A stretch of DNA of 64,000 nucleotides from Marivirga arenosa (GCF_030503875.2 NZ_CP129968.2:3126001-3190000); one strand, 5' to 3'; positions 1 through 10,118 are shown, counted from the stretch's first letter. Made by a program: numbers and translations. The notes: generated by a model from the letters alone, not told the origin.

Positions 1-40
1 ATTTCTTTTTATTCCTAATAATTATATTTTTGGAACCGAT

Positions 41-802
41 ATGACAATAGCTGAAAGACATAAATACATTCTAAATCAATTACAGGAAGATGGTTTTGTA
101 AGTGTAAATAATTTAAGTGCAGAATTAAATGTTACCAGAGTAACCATAAGAAAAGACCTTAGATTATTAGAAGAAAAAGGATTATTGTTTCGGTCTCATG
201 GTAGCGCTACACTTGTTTCTCCTTATGTAAACGAAAAACCTGTAGATGAAAAAGAGTTGGTTAATGTAGAGGAAAAACAAGCGATAGCTAGAGCTGCTGC
301 AGAATCGCTCAACATGAATGAGGCTATCATAATTGGTTCAGGAACTACCGTAAATGCCTTCGCTAGAGCCATACCAAGAAACATTGAACTAACAGTTTTG
401 ACTTCTGCGATGAACGTTACTATGGATCTCTTGGATTGCAAAGACATAGAAATTGTGCAGTTAGGTGGAGTGGTTCGAAAGGGTAGTTCTTCAGTGGTAG
501 GTCATTATGCTGAAGAAATGATGCAAAATTTCGCATGTAGTAAACTTTACCTGAGTGTTGATGGAATAAGCTTAGAACATGGTTTCACTACATCAAATAT
601 GATGGAAGCTCACTTAAATGCCAAAATGATTGCTGCTGTTCAAAAAACTATCGTTTTAGCGGATGCTAGTAAATTTGGTAAAAAGGGATTTGGTAAAATC
701 TGCAACCTAGAAGACGTTGATCAAATCATAACAAACAAAAGTGCTTCTAAACAATATATTTCAGCTTTAGAGTCAAAAGGAATTGAAGTAACATTAGTGT
801 AA
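41..802 (+). CDS. DeoR/GlpR-family transcriptional regulator
   Basis: This 253-residue protein has the usual length and layout of a DeoR-type repressor of sugar or sugar-phosphate genes. Residues 1-57 form the winged helix-turn-helix, with the typical RHKYILNQL start and a recognition segment around VTRVTIRKDLRLLEE. Residues 75-240 form the phosphosugar-sensing domain, with the family motifs IIGSGTT, LTSAMN, LGGVVRKGSSSVVG, SVDGIS and ADASKFGKKGF. The ATG at 41 gives the canonical N-terminus. The target operon would normally lie next to it, but only 40 bases of upstream sequence are visible and the downstream gene is unrelated to sugar use, so the effector cannot be named. Family assignment is firm; specificity is unknown. 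Confidence 0.93.
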   Translation: MTIAERHKYILNQLQEDGFVSVNNLSAELNVTRVTIRKDLRLLEEKGLLFRSHGSATLVSPYVNEKPVDEKELVNVEEKQAIARAAAESLNMNEAIIIGSGTTVNAFARAIPRNIELTVLTSAMNVTMDLLDCKDIEIVQLGGVVRKGSSSVVGHYAEEMMQNFACSKLYLSVDGISLEHGFTTSNMMEAHLNAKMIAAVQKTIVLADASKFGKKGFGKICNLEDVDQIITNKSASKQYISALESKGIEVTLV

Positions 803-864
803 AATACAGAGATATTACCTTCAATATATTTAGCTGATGATACAGCCATAGTGATTAATAATCC

Positions 865-872
865 TATATTTG
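865..872 (+). promoter_or_regulatory. Candidate Bacteroidota -7 element (TATATTTG)
   Basis: TATATTTG fits the Bacteroidota -7 consensus TAnnTTTG and ends 28 bases before the TTG start at 901. No TTTG sits at the expected -33 position. This is a motif match only. Confidence 0.4.
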
Positions 873-900
873 CATAGTAACAAAATAAAGGCTTTTACAT

Positions 901-3642
901 TTGAGAAGAATTTTAATCATACTATCTCTATTCATTATTATTTTGGCTAGTGGGTATGGAATTTATTACTACTGGGACAAGCAAAAAAGTTTAGACGCTT
1001 GGTCACTAGTACCAGAAAACACATTTCTAGTTTACGAAAATAAAAACCTTGTATCTTCCTGGAACGATCTTCAGGAAAACCCAATCTGGCAAGATTTACT
1101 TAAAATAGAATACTTTAATTCCTTAAAAGAAAATTTTGAGGCATTGGATAGTCTATCTGGAAATAATGGAATGCTCGATGAAGTGTTCCGAAATAATCAG
1201 CTTTTGATTGGAATGAATGTAGTAGCCAATGATGATTTTGATTTTGTATTCTATCAAACTTTAAAGAATACCGAGCAAATTCAAATTATTAAAAGCATAG
1301 AATCTAAGTTTAATGAATTTGATAAAACTGAGCGTGTATTTAATAAAAACACGATCTACGAATTAAAAAGTAAATCATCGGATAAGCTATTCAGCTATGT
1401 GCTATTGCGTGGCAATTTCGTGGGTAGCTTCTCTCCTATTCTGGTTGAAGATGTAATTAGAAATCTTGAAAAAGATGAAGTTAATTTTCAAGAAAGTATT
1501 GATGAGGTATTCAAAATAGCAAATTTTCAAGATGATCTTGGGAATTTATATATCAATTTCGAACGCTTAGATCGTTTTGTGAAAATTTTCACCAAAAGTA
1601 ATGAAAGCACCTTTTACCAGGTATTATCTAATTTTTCTGAAGGTGCTTTTCTTGATTTGTTTTTAGATGGAGATGAATTGTACTTAAATGGCTATACTAT
1701 TCCACAAGATTCTCTTAGCTTCTTAAACACATATCAAAATCAAAAAGGAGGAGAAGTAACTCTGGAAAACTTTTTCCCATCTAAAACTGCTTTTGTGATT
1801 CATGAGCGCTTCAGTAACCCGGCAATATTCGATAAAGCGAAAGTCAATTATTGGAATAGGATTGATGAACAGTATTCCAAGGAAAGGGATCAAATAGCTC
1901 AACTATACGAAACTGATTTCAGAGAATTTCATCAGTTTATGGCTGGGGAAAATGCTCAAGTAATATTAAATAGCTCACAATTTATCAATGAAAATAAAAA
2001 GCTGGTTTTCATTAAGATAAATGATAAAAACGAAGGGCTTAACAAATTCAACAAGCTATCTGAACAAGCTGCTATTCTAAATCAAGATACTTTATACTAT
2101 GAAAACTACGCAGAAAATGAGATTAGAGAATTAGCCATTGAAGAATTCCCATATTTTCTATTGGGTAAGAATTTTGACGGTTTTAAGAGCTCATTCTTTA
2201 CCACTATTGAAGATAACATTGTTATCAGCAACGATATTCAGTCACTCAAAGAATTAATACTAGATATTGAAACTGAAAATACTTGGGGAAAATCAATAAA
2301 GGAAAACCAATTTATAGAATCCTCTCTGCAAGAGTCGAACCTGAATATTTTCATTAATCTACCTCAAGTATGGTCAATCATTCTCAAAAATTTAAATGAT
2401 AAATGGAAAAAAAACCTACAAGAGAATGAGTACCCATTAAAAAACTTTGATATGCTCGCCTTTCAATTCAGCAATGAAAATGAAAGATATTATAGCAATG
2501 TAGAAATTATCCATTCTAACAATAAGGTCAACAATGAGCTAAAGTATTTTGACGAGGTATTAACAGCTGAAATTCCAGCTCCAATTATTAGCAAACCATT
2601 TGTAGTCAGAAATCACAATACTGGCCTATTTGAAACTTTAGTCCAAGATTCAGCTTACAATCTACATTTAATCTCTTCTCAAGGGGATATATTATGGTCA
2701 GAACCTTTGAGTGCCCCTATTATTGGAGATGTATTCCAGATGGATTACTACCAAAACAACAAGTTACAATATGCATTCGCAACCACTGAGAAGGTTTATA
2801 TATTAGATAGAAATGGGATTGCACTTGAGTATTTTCCTAAGTCATATGGAGACGAAAAAGTTGAAAATCAATATTTTAATCTAATTGATTATGATAAAAG
2901 TAAGACTTACAGATTATTGGTTGCTAAAGAAAATGGCGACATTTATTTAGTTAGCAAATATGGTGATCCTTTAGGTATTTGGGATCCATTAAAAATAAAT
3001 GATAAAATAGCGGCTAGACCAGAACATATCCGAATTAGAAGCAAGGACTTCATGGTAGTTTTGCAGGAAAATGGCTTAATAAATGTCATGAGTAGGAATG
3101 GAGAAATGAAACCTAATTTTCCGATTGACATTAAGGATAGATTATCCGGTAACTTATTTTTTGAAGTAGGCAATAACTTTGAAAGTAGCTACTTAGCTAC
3201 CATCACAAATGGTGGTGCGTTGGTTAAAGTTAGTTTTACAGGTCAGATAAAGGAAAAAGACCAATTGTATATGCCTAATAAAGAAACACTTTTTAAAATT
3301 GTTAAAAATGCTACTGAGCGTAATTATTTATTAGCACGACAAGACTTGAGTAGAGTTAGTCTGTTAAAACCTACTGGTGAAAACATGTTTGAAAAGGACT
3401 ACATAAATCAGGAGGAAATGGAAATTCAGTATTATGAATTAACAGCTAACAAACAAATTATTGCTATAACAGATAAAAAGCAAAATTTCACTTATTTATA
3501 CACCAACGAAGGACAATTGATTAATCAGCAACCTATCGAAAGTGTAGCAAAAATAGCCATGATTTACTACAACAAAGATAATGAAGTTCATGTCTATAAG
3601 TGCCATGACAATACATTTAGCATACTAAAATTTAATATTTAA
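901..3642 (+). CDS. Membrane-anchored DUF3352-like extracytoplasmic protein
   Basis: This 913-residue protein has one N-terminal membrane helix (about residues 4-22) and a long extracytoplasmic part. The phrase AWSLVPENTFLVYEN just after the anchor and the general build of the first 550 residues resemble DUF3352 proteins of Bacteroidota. The last 350 residues contain repeated segments such as HLISSQGDILW and VMSRNGEMKPNFPI, which look like blades of a beta-propeller. The start is TTG at 901; no in-frame ATG lies close enough to keep the membrane anchor. The mscS-like gene follows after 2 bases, so the two are probably co-transcribed and may both act at the envelope. No catalytic motif is visible and the function is unknown. 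Confidence 0.7.
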   Translation: MRRILIILSLFIIILASGYGIYYYWDKQKSLDAWSLVPENTFLVYENKNLVSSWNDLQENPIWQDLLKIEYFNSLKENFEALDSLSGNNGMLDEVFRNNQLLIGMNVVANDDFDFVFYQTLKNTEQIQIIKSIESKFNEFDKTERVFNKNTIYELKSKSSDKLFSYVLLRGNFVGSFSPILVEDVIRNLEKDEVNFQESIDEVFKIANFQDDLGNLYINFERLDRFVKIFTKSNESTFYQVLSNFSEGAFLDLFLDGDELYLNGYTIPQDSLSFLNTYQNQKGGEVTLENFFPSKTAFVIHERFSNPAIFDKAKVNYWNRIDEQYSKERDQIAQLYETDFREFHQFMAGENAQVILNSSQFINENKKLVFIKINDKNEGLNKFNKLSEQAAILNQDTLYYENYAENEIRELAIEEFPYFLLGKNFDGFKSSFFTTIEDNIVISNDIQSLKELILDIETENTWGKSIKENQFIESSLQESNLNIFINLPQVWSIILKNLNDKWKKNLQENEYPLKNFDMLAFQFSNENERYYSNVEIIHSNNKVNNELKYFDEVLTAEIPAPIISKPFVVRNHNTGLFETLVQDSAYNLHLISSQGDILWSEPLSAPIIGDVFQMDYYQNNKLQYAFATTEKVYILDRNGIALEYFPKSYGDEKVENQYFNLIDYDKSKTYRLLVAKENGDIYLVSKYGDPLGIWDPLKINDKIAARPEHIRIRSKDFMVVLQENGLINVMSRNGEMKPNFPIDIKDRLSGNLFFEVGNNFESSYLATITNGGALVKVSFTGQIKEKDQLYMPNKETLFKIVKNATERNYLLARQDLSRVSLLKPTGENMFEKDYINQEEMEIQYYELTANKQIIAITDKKQNFTYLYTNEGQLINQQPIESVAKIAMIYYNKDNEVHVYKCHDNTFSILKFNI

Positions 3643-3644
3643 GA

Positions 3645-5243
3645 ATGAGATACTTTTTAATTGCTTTCATATTCTTAATTCATAATGCATTAGGACAGAA
3701 TAATGCTTCCGCAAAGCTTAATAGTCCAAAAGCAACCGTAAATACCTTCTTAAAAAACCTTCAAGAAGACAACTTCAAACCTGAGGAAGCAGCTAAAACA
3801 TTAAACCCCAATTATGTTAAAGGGATTGATAAAGAGTTAATCATCACGCAATTAAAACAAGTACTGGATGGTGCAGGAGTATTGATTGAGGCAGATGAAA
3901 TTCCAGATAATCCTGATTATTCAGACTCTACGGGTCAAAATAGATACTATCTAACTGAAATTGAGTTTCCTGATATCTATATTGAAAAACAAAAAAGTAG
4001 ATGGTACTTCAGTAAAAGAACAATACAAAAAGTTCCTGAACTTCATCAAAAAATATACCCATTTGGAACGGATAAACTGATGAATATCCTTCCTAAAATG
4101 GGATCACAGCGTATATTAGGTTTACATACCTGGCAATATATAAGCATATTAATCCTAATTATTATATGCGTATTGATTCATAAGGTATTAAGCTGGTTTT
4201 TTGACTGGCTCTTTTTTCAATTGCTAAAAAATAAAGGATTCGGAAATATCGCTCATGATTATATTCTACCAGTAGCCAGACCATTCAGTTTATTGATTAT
4301 TGTAGGCATTTTGATAATTCTAGTTCCAGTTCTACAATTACCCATTACATTCAATCATTACTTTATTCTTCTTTTAAACGCCCTATTACCATTATTTGGC
4401 ACCATAATGGCGTATAAGATAGTGGACATTTTGGGCGAATATATGCTTAAAAAAGCAGCTCAGACAGAAACTACAATGGATGATCAGATTGTACCTATTC
4501 TGAAAAGGGTATTAAAGATATTCGTGATCATTGTCGGTTTCTTATACATCCTAAACAATTTAAGATTTGACATAACGGCCTTACTTGCAGGTATTTCTAT
4601 AGGTGGTTTAGCCTTTGCTTTAGCTGCTCAGGATACAATTAAGAATTTCTTTGGATCACTAATGATCCTATTTGACAAACCATTTCAAATTGGAGATTGG
4701 GTTACAGCAGGAGATATAGATGGAACTGTAGAAGAGGTAGGTTTCAGATCTACAAGAATAAGAACTTTTAGAAATTCTTTAATTACAGTTCCGAATGGAA
4801 AACTTGCCGACATGGCCGTGGATAATCATGGTTTACGGAAATACAGAAGGTTTTATACGACCATTACGATCACTTATGATACACCTCCACATCTGATTGA
4901 AGCATTTACTAAAGGTCTAAAAAGAATTGTTGAAGATCATCCTTACACCTGGAAAGACTTTTATCATATTTATTTTAATAACATGTCTGCTTACTCTCTT
5001 GATATCATGTTTTATGTCTTCTTAGATGTACCTACTTGGGGAGAAGAGTTAAAATATAAAGAAGAACTTTTATTCAGTATTATGAAATTAGCAGAGAAAT
5101 TAGGAATTAATTTTGCGTTCCCAACACAAACTCTGCATATGGAAAACTTCCCTGGGCAGTCATCGTTGTCTCCGCAATACCAAGATCAGAAAGAGATTTC
5201 AAAAAAGTTAAATGACTTTTTCGGTTCTTCTAATCCAAAATAA
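3645..5243 (+). CDS. MscS-family mechanosensitive ion channel
   Basis: The 532-residue protein opens with a signal peptide (about residues 1-17, ending LGQ) and a 130-residue extracytoplasmic domain. Several membrane helices follow (about 158-180, 210-235, 240-262, 295-312 and 320-335). The MscS pore helix and beta domain are recognisable from LLAGISIGGLAFALAAQDT, then FGSLMILFDKPFQIGDWV and VEEVGFRSTRIRTF, to the VPNGKLADMAVDNHG segment. Such channels open under membrane tension and release solutes in hypo-osmotic shock. It is longer than E. coli MscS (286 residues), as is usual for the larger paralogues. It starts 2 bases after the DUF3352-like gene, which suggests co-expression. Confidence 0.92.
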   Translation: MRYFLIAFIFLIHNALGQNNASAKLNSPKATVNTFLKNLQEDNFKPEEAAKTLNPNYVKGIDKELIITQLKQVLDGAGVLIEADEIPDNPDYSDSTGQNRYYLTEIEFPDIYIEKQKSRWYFSKRTIQKVPELHQKIYPFGTDKLMNILPKMGSQRILGLHTWQYISILILIIICVLIHKVLSWFFDWLFFQLLKNKGFGNIAHDYILPVARPFSLLIIVGILIILVPVLQLPITFNHYFILLLNALLPLFGTIMAYKIVDILGEYMLKKAAQTETTMDDQIVPILKRVLKIFVIIVGFLYILNNLRFDITALLAGISIGGLAFALAAQDTIKNFFGSLMILFDKPFQIGDWVTAGDIDGTVEEVGFRSTRIRTFRNSLITVPNGKLADMAVDNHGLRKYRRFYTTITITYDTPPHLIEAFTKGLKRIVEDHPYTWKDFYHIYFNNMSAYSLDIMFYVFLDVPTWGEELKYKEELLFSIMKLAEKLGINFAFPTQTLHMENFPGQSSLSPQYQDQKEISKKLNDFFGSSNPK

Positions 5244-5276
5244 GGTTATTTTTAAATCTGAATTAAATTTAATGTC

Positions 5277-6437
5277 ATGAGTAAGTCAAGGAATTACAGA
5301 TTTGGAACTAAAGCAATTCACGCTGGGGTAGAACCCGATTCTGCAACTGGTGCTATAATGACTCCCATTTACCAAACTTCGACTTACGTTCAATCATCAC
5401 CCGGTAAACATAAGGGGTATGAATATAGCCGATCTAATAACCCCACACGAAAAGCTTTAGAAAAAAGCATTGCTGCTTTAGAAAATGCTGATTACGGACA
5501 TACTTTTGGTTCGGGCTTAGCTGCCATTGATGCTGTTTTAAAAACGCTAAAAGCAGGGGATGAAGTAATAAGTACTAATGATTTATACGGTGGTACCTAC
5601 AGAATATTCACTCAAATATTTGAGGGGTTAGGAATCAAGTTTCACTTTATCGATATGAGTGATGCCAATGAAATCGAAAAATATATTAATGATAATACAA
5701 AATTGATTTGGGTTGAAACTCCTACAAACCCAATGATGAATATAATTGACATAAAAACTGCTGCAAACATTGCTAAAAAGCACAATAATATAGTGTTGTG
5801 CGTAGATAACACCTTTTCAACTCCTTATCTTCAAAACCCAATAGATTTAGGAGCAGACCTTGTAATGCATTCTATCACAAAATATATTGCAGGTCATTCC
5901 GATGTAATTATGGGTGCGCTTGCAACAAACAATAAAGCCTTATCAGAAAAATTAGGGTTTATACAAAAAGCAAGTGGTGCAGTTCCAGGGCCTCAGGATT
6001 GTTTTTTAGTATTGAGAGGTATAAAAACTTTACATCTTCGGATGCAAAGACATTGTGAAAATGGAGTGACAGTGGCTAATTTTCTAAAAACCCATCCTAA
6101 AGTTAATAAGGTGTATTGGCCAGGATTTAAAAGCCATCCAAATCATGATATTGCAAGCAAACAAATGCATGACTTTGGAGGAATGATTTCCTTTTCATTG
6201 AAGGATGACACTCAAAAAGCTGCAATTGAAATTTTAGAGAAATTTGAAGTTTTCGCATTAGCTGAATCATTAGGAGGTGTAGAGTCATTATGTGGTCACC
6301 CTGCTAGCATGACACATTCAAGCATTCCCAAAGCTGAAAGAGAGAAGGTAGGATTAACCGATTCACTCATTAGATTAAGTGTAGGAGTAGAAGATATAGA
6401 AGATTTAATTCAGGATTTAAAGCAGGCATTAGGATAA
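5277..6437 (+). CDS. Trans-sulfuration enzyme, cystathionine gamma-synthase/lyase family
   Basis: This 386-residue PLP-dependent enzyme of the Cys/Met metabolism family has the expected length. The lysine that binds PLP is K202 in HSITKYIAGHSD. Other family motifs are SRSNNPTR (51-58), which contributes cofactor phosphate contacts from a neighbouring subunit, ETPTNP (147-152), and the C-terminal SLGGVESL and RLSVGVEDIEDL. It handles homocysteine, cystathionine or cysteine interconversion in the cytoplasm. The SLGG form of the C-terminal motif resembles cystathionine gamma-lyases slightly more than MetB, so I leave the reaction direction open. No other methionine or cysteine gene lies beside it. 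Confidence 0.92.
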   Translation: MSKSRNYRFGTKAIHAGVEPDSATGAIMTPIYQTSTYVQSSPGKHKGYEYSRSNNPTRKALEKSIAALENADYGHTFGSGLAAIDAVLKTLKAGDEVISTNDLYGGTYRIFTQIFEGLGIKFHFIDMSDANEIEKYINDNTKLIWVETPTNPMMNIIDIKTAANIAKKHNNIVLCVDNTFSTPYLQNPIDLGADLVMHSITKYIAGHSDVIMGALATNNKALSEKLGFIQKASGAVPGPQDCFLVLRGIKTLHLRMQRHCENGVTVANFLKTHPKVNKVYWPGFKSHPNHDIASKQMHDFGGMISFSLKDDTQKAAIEILEKFEVFALAESLGGVESLCGHPASMTHSSIPKAEREKVGLTDSLIRLSVGVEDIEDLIQDLKQALG

Positions 6438-6443
6438 ATCGAA

Positions 6444-8129
6444 ATGAAATTAAAGCGATATAGAAGTAAACGTAAATATGAACCTATTCTTCCCGGCCCC
6501 AGGGAATGGCCAGTGGTACAGCTCAGTCGTAACCGAAAAAAATTCATAAAGGAGGTTATTGATGAAGCTTACGAGAGAATAAAAAGCAACACTCGAAATA
6601 AGACAGCTTTAATTGAAGAGTTAGAAACTACCTTATATAAAGAAAAAACCAGAATCAGACAAACCCCCTGGAAGGTAGACCCAGATGATGAATATGAGTT
6701 TTGGGCTAAGGTAAAGCACGATTTATTAGAAATTTCTCAACAGAAAACGAAAGATGAGAAAAAAGCGAATGAAATCCTTTACAAGATAATTGAAAGGTAT
6801 GCTGAAGAGATCGCTGGGAATTTCAATACGAGCCATTATAGATTCGCAAGAGGCTTAGCTACCTTTGGTTTTAACAGACTTTTGAATGCCGCTCGAGTTA
6901 AGAAATTAGGCGGCTTTTGGAGTAATCAACTTACCATGAATGATAAAATACAAATCAATGGTGAAGTTGAAAAATTAAGAGAATTAGCAAAAAAAGGCAC
7001 TGTGGTTATAGTGCCTACACATTCTAGTAATCTTGATTCCATATTAATTGGATGGGTAATTTATACTTTAGGATTACCTCCAGTTATTTATGGAGCTGGC
7101 CTTAACCTATTCAACATTAGTATCATTGCCTATTTCATGAATAGTTTAGGAGCCTATAAGGTAGATAGAAGAAAAAAGAATATGATTTATTTAGAAACCC
7201 TAAAATCATATTCAGCATTAGCCTTAAAAAAAGGTTGTCAGAGTTTATTCTTTCCTGGTGGTACTAGATCGAGAGATGGCAGAGTTGAAAAAGATTTGAA
7301 ATTAGGATTACTAGGCACTGCTATAGAAGCTCAAAGATCTAATTATCAAGAACATGGAGATAAGGCAGAAAAGATTTTTATTGTTCCTGTAAGTTTGAAC
7401 TACCACTTTGTTTTAGAAGCACCTAGCTTGATTAGGCAATACTTAGAAAAAAGAGGTCAAGAGCGTTATTATGTGGAAAATGATGAGTTTTCTTCTTCCT
7501 ACAAAATCATAACCTTCTTATTTAAATTCTTTACCAAAGGTTCCGATATTTCAGTATCAATTGGTGAGCCTATGGATATATTAGGCAATAAAGTAAATTG
7601 GGAAGGTGAAAGTTTTGATTCAACAGGCAAAGCAATATCACCTAAAGAATACTTTATTTTCCAAGATCAAATAACAGTAAACAAGCAAAGAGAGTCAGAG
7701 TATACAAGAATGCTCGCAGATAAAATAGTAGAGCAATACAGTATAATAGCTAGAGTTTTTTCAAGTCATCTAATTGCATTTACTGCTTTTGAAATGATTA
7801 AAAAAAGAAATAAGAAGTTAGATCTATTCTCTTTATTAAGACTTCCTGATGAAGACTTAGTCATCAATTTTAATGAATTCAGAAATACTTGTCTGAGAAT
7901 AAAAAATAAAATTGATGATAGAGTTTCAGAAGGGAGAATGTCTCAGGCAGAACATATGAATGAAGATATTGACAATATTATTCAACATGGTCTTTTAAAC
8001 TTAGGAATGTATCATTCAAAAAGACCACTCATAAAAACCAAGGAAGGTGATATCACCACTATGGATATCAATCTATTATATTTTTACAGAAACAGATTAG
8101 ATGGGTATGGCCTCGAAAAATATATTTAA
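6444..8129 (+). CDS. Glycerol-phosphate acyltransferase-like (PlsC/PlsB superfamily)
   Basis: The 561-residue protein carries the glycerolipid acyltransferase core: the HX4D catalytic box at H193-D198 in PTHSSNLDS, a second block at about 235-243, and the glycerophosphate-binding motif FPGGTRSRDG at 270-279. The roughly 130-residue N-terminal and 200-residue C-terminal extensions make it much longer than a simple PlsC (about 240) and closer in build to PlsB-type enzymes. It would transfer an acyl chain to glycerol-3-phosphate or lysophosphatidate at the inner membrane. Its 3 prime end overlaps gpsA, whose product makes glycerol-3-phosphate, which supports a role in the first step of phospholipid synthesis. 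The precise acceptor is inferred, not shown. Confidence 0.85.
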   Translation: MKLKRYRSKRKYEPILPGPREWPVVQLSRNRKKFIKEVIDEAYERIKSNTRNKTALIEELETTLYKEKTRIRQTPWKVDPDDEYEFWAKVKHDLLEISQQKTKDEKKANEILYKIIERYAEEIAGNFNTSHYRFARGLATFGFNRLLNAARVKKLGGFWSNQLTMNDKIQINGEVEKLRELAKKGTVVIVPTHSSNLDSILIGWVIYTLGLPPVIYGAGLNLFNISIIAYFMNSLGAYKVDRRKKNMIYLETLKSYSALALKKGCQSLFFPGGTRSRDGRVEKDLKLGLLGTAIEAQRSNYQEHGDKAEKIFIVPVSLNYHFVLEAPSLIRQYLEKRGQERYYVENDEFSSSYKIITFLFKFFTKGSDISVSIGEPMDILGNKVNWEGESFDSTGKAISPKEYFIFQDQITVNKQRESEYTRMLADKIVEQYSIIARVFSSHLIAFTAFEMIKKRNKKLDLFSLLRLPDEDLVINFNEFRNTCLRIKNKIDDRVSEGRMSQAEHMNEDIDNIIQHGLLNLGMYHSKRPLIKTKEGDITTMDINLLYFYRNRLDGYGLEKYI

Positions 8130-9162
8130 TAAACCGATTGGAGTTATTGGCGCTGGAAGTTTCGGCTTGGCGGTTGCAAATCTGTTGGCTGAAAATACTG
8201 ATGTTATTCTTTATGCAAGAAATCAGGAAGCATTAAAAAGTATAAATGAAACTGGAGAATGGAACAGTTATCAAATTAATAAAAAAATTGAAGCTACGGA
8301 TGATTTAGAACACCTAGCCAAAAGTTGTGATATTATTTTTCCAGTGGTTCCATCGGCCAATTTCCGGGAAATGATTAAAAGCTTATCCCCTTTTTTACAT
8401 CCCTACCATATATTAATTCACGGTACAAAAGGTTTAAACCTTAACCTTCCTGAAGGTAAAAGCTTACAAGATATGAAGATGCTCGAAAGGCACCATATCA
8501 AAACCATGAGTGAAGTAATAATGGATGAAAGTGTTGTAGTAAGGGTGGGTTGCCTAGCAGGACCAAACCTCGCCAAAGAAATCTCGCAAGGAATGCCTGC
8601 AGCCACAGTGGTAGCGAGTCATTTTAATGAAGTAATTCAAATAGGGCAACAATTATTAAGAAGCGATCGCTTTCAAGTTTATGGAAACCCCGACTTAATT
8701 GGTATTGAACTTTGTGGTGTACTCAAAAATATAATTGCGATCGCATCAGGGGCATTATCAGGTTTAGGATTAGGAGAAAATGCCCGATCTCTTCTTATCA
8801 GCAGAGGAATGGCTGAGATGATCTACTTGGGGAAAGCACTAGGCGGAAATGTACGTTCATTTATAGGATTAGCCGGTATTGGTGATTTGATGGCTACCTC
8901 CCACTCTACCTTAAGTAGAAACTTTACGGTAGGAAAAAGATTAGCAGAAGGAGAAAATCTTAATGCAATTTTAACAGACATGGCTGAGGTGGCAGAAGGA
9001 GTAAATACCATCATGATTGCCAAAAGAATAGCAGAAAGTTTTAAAGTGAGAGCTCCTATAACCGAAATACTTCATCGTGTATTATTTGAAGGACTTACAA
9101 TGGAAGAAGCTGTGCAGTATTTAATGAAATATCCTCTGAATGTGGATGTAGATTTTATATAG
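8101..9162 (+). CDS. gpsA: Glycerol-3-phosphate dehydrogenase [NAD(P)+]
   Basis: GpsA reduces dihydroxyacetone phosphate to sn-glycerol-3-phosphate for phospholipid synthesis. The N-terminal Rossmann motif is GVIGAGSFGLA. The substrate domain has GPNLAKEI, the catalytic lysine in CGVLKNIIAIASG, and the signature GLAGIGDLMAT. Length (353) is close to the family norm of about 335-340. The start may be the ATG at 8101 or the one at 8107; either way the gene overlaps the preceding acyltransferase by 23-29 bases, so the two are almost certainly translated from one message and act in consecutive steps. Confidence 0.96.
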   Translation: MGMASKNIFNKPIGVIGAGSFGLAVANLLAENTDVILYARNQEALKSINETGEWNSYQINKKIEATDDLEHLAKSCDIIFPVVPSANFREMIKSLSPFLHPYHILIHGTKGLNLNLPEGKSLQDMKMLERHHIKTMSEVIMDESVVVRVGCLAGPNLAKEISQGMPAATVVASHFNEVIQIGQQLLRSDRFQVYGNPDLIGIELCGVLKNIIAIASGALSGLGLGENARSLLISRGMAEMIYLGKALGGNVRSFIGLAGIGDLMATSHSTLSRNFTVGKRLAEGENLNAILTDMAEVAEGVNTIMIAKRIAESFKVRAPITEILHRVLFEGLTMEEAVQYLMKYPLNVDVDFI

Positions 9163-9213
9163 ATTCTGATAAAAGCAATATGAAAAATCCATTCAATTTC
9201 TCATATAAAATTT

Positions 9214-9221
9214 TATCTTTG
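9214..9221 (+). promoter_or_regulatory. Candidate -7 element (TATCTTTG) of the parA operon
   Basis: TATCTTTG matches TAnnTTTG. It lies in the 182-base gap between gpsA and parA and would leave an unusually long leader of about 115 bases before the parA ATG. The leader has a short CTAAA/TTTAG hairpin near 9229-9241 and nothing else that I recognise. Confidence 0.45.
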
Positions 9222-9344
9222 TGGTTCGCTAAAAAATTTAGTAGCTGAAATAGAAACTTGCTCGGTTCTCCAATATTTTACGCAAGCCTAAATGAAAAGT
9301 CAGCTTACTGAATAACTTTTTTAAAGCTAAAATTTAAAAATCAT

Positions 9345-10118
9345 ATGGGTAAAGTAATTTCAATTGCTAATCAAAAAGGGGGAGTAGGTAAAACAACATC
9401 AGCTATCAATTTGGCAGCAAGTTTAGCCGCATTGGAGTATAAAACATTAATTGTTGATGCTGATCCACAAGCCAATTCTACCTCTGGTATAGGATATAAC
9501 CCAAAAGAGATAGAAAGCAGTATTTATGAATGTATGGTGGATGAGGTTGATGCCCAAGACATCATCGTTGAGACTGATTTAGATTATTTACACATTTTAC
9601 CTTCGCATATTAACCTAGTAGGTGCCGAAGTTGAAATGGTAAACATCAAGAATAGAGAAGAGCGTATGAAAGAGGCATTGAAAAAAGTGCGTAAAAAGTA
9701 CGACTTCATTATCATTGATTGTTCTCCTTCATTAGGTTTAATTACGATTAATGCCCTTACTGCTGCTGATTCCGTAATTATCCCTGTACAGTGTGAATAC
9801 TTTGCCCTTGAAGGTCTTGGTAAATTATTGAATACAATTAAAATTATTCAAACTCGCTTGAATAAAGATTTGGAAATTGAAGGAATATTGTTAACCATGT
9901 ATGATGTTCGTTTGAACTTATCAAATCAGGTTGTAGATGAGGTAAAACAGCATTTTAACAAAATGGTATTTGAGACTTTGATCCCTCGAAATATTAAATT
10001 GAGTGAATCACCAAGTTTTGGATTGCCTGCAATTGCTCATGATGCTGAAAGTAAAGGAGCAATAAGTTATTTAAATTTAGCAAAAGAAATCATTAACAAT
10101 AACGGATTAGGTAAATAG
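9345..10118 (+). CDS. parA: ParA/Soj chromosome-partitioning ATPase
   Basis: ParA is the nucleoid-bound ATPase that moves ParB-parS complexes apart. This 257-residue protein has the deviant Walker A box [14 protein letters not shown], the A-prime box [10 protein letters not shown], and the Walker B region [11 protein letters not shown], with no N-terminal DNA-binding extension, as in chromosomal Soj proteins. parB starts 3 bases after its stop. Location in the chromosomal parAB-DUF5683-dapB-lepB cluster rather than next to plasmid genes supports a housekeeping role. Confidence 0.96.
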   Translation: MGKVISIANQKGGVGKTTSAINLAASLAALEYKTLIVDADPQANSTSGIGYNPKEIESSIYECMVDEVDAQDIIVETDLDYLHILPSHINLVGAEVEMVNIKNREERMKEALKKVRKKYDFIIIDCSPSLGLITINALTAADSVIIPVQCEYFALEGLGKLLNTIKIIQTRLNKDLEIEGILLTMYDVRLNLSNQVVDEVKQHFNKMVFETLIPRNIKLSESPSFGLPAIAHDAESKGAISYLNLAKEIINNNGLGK

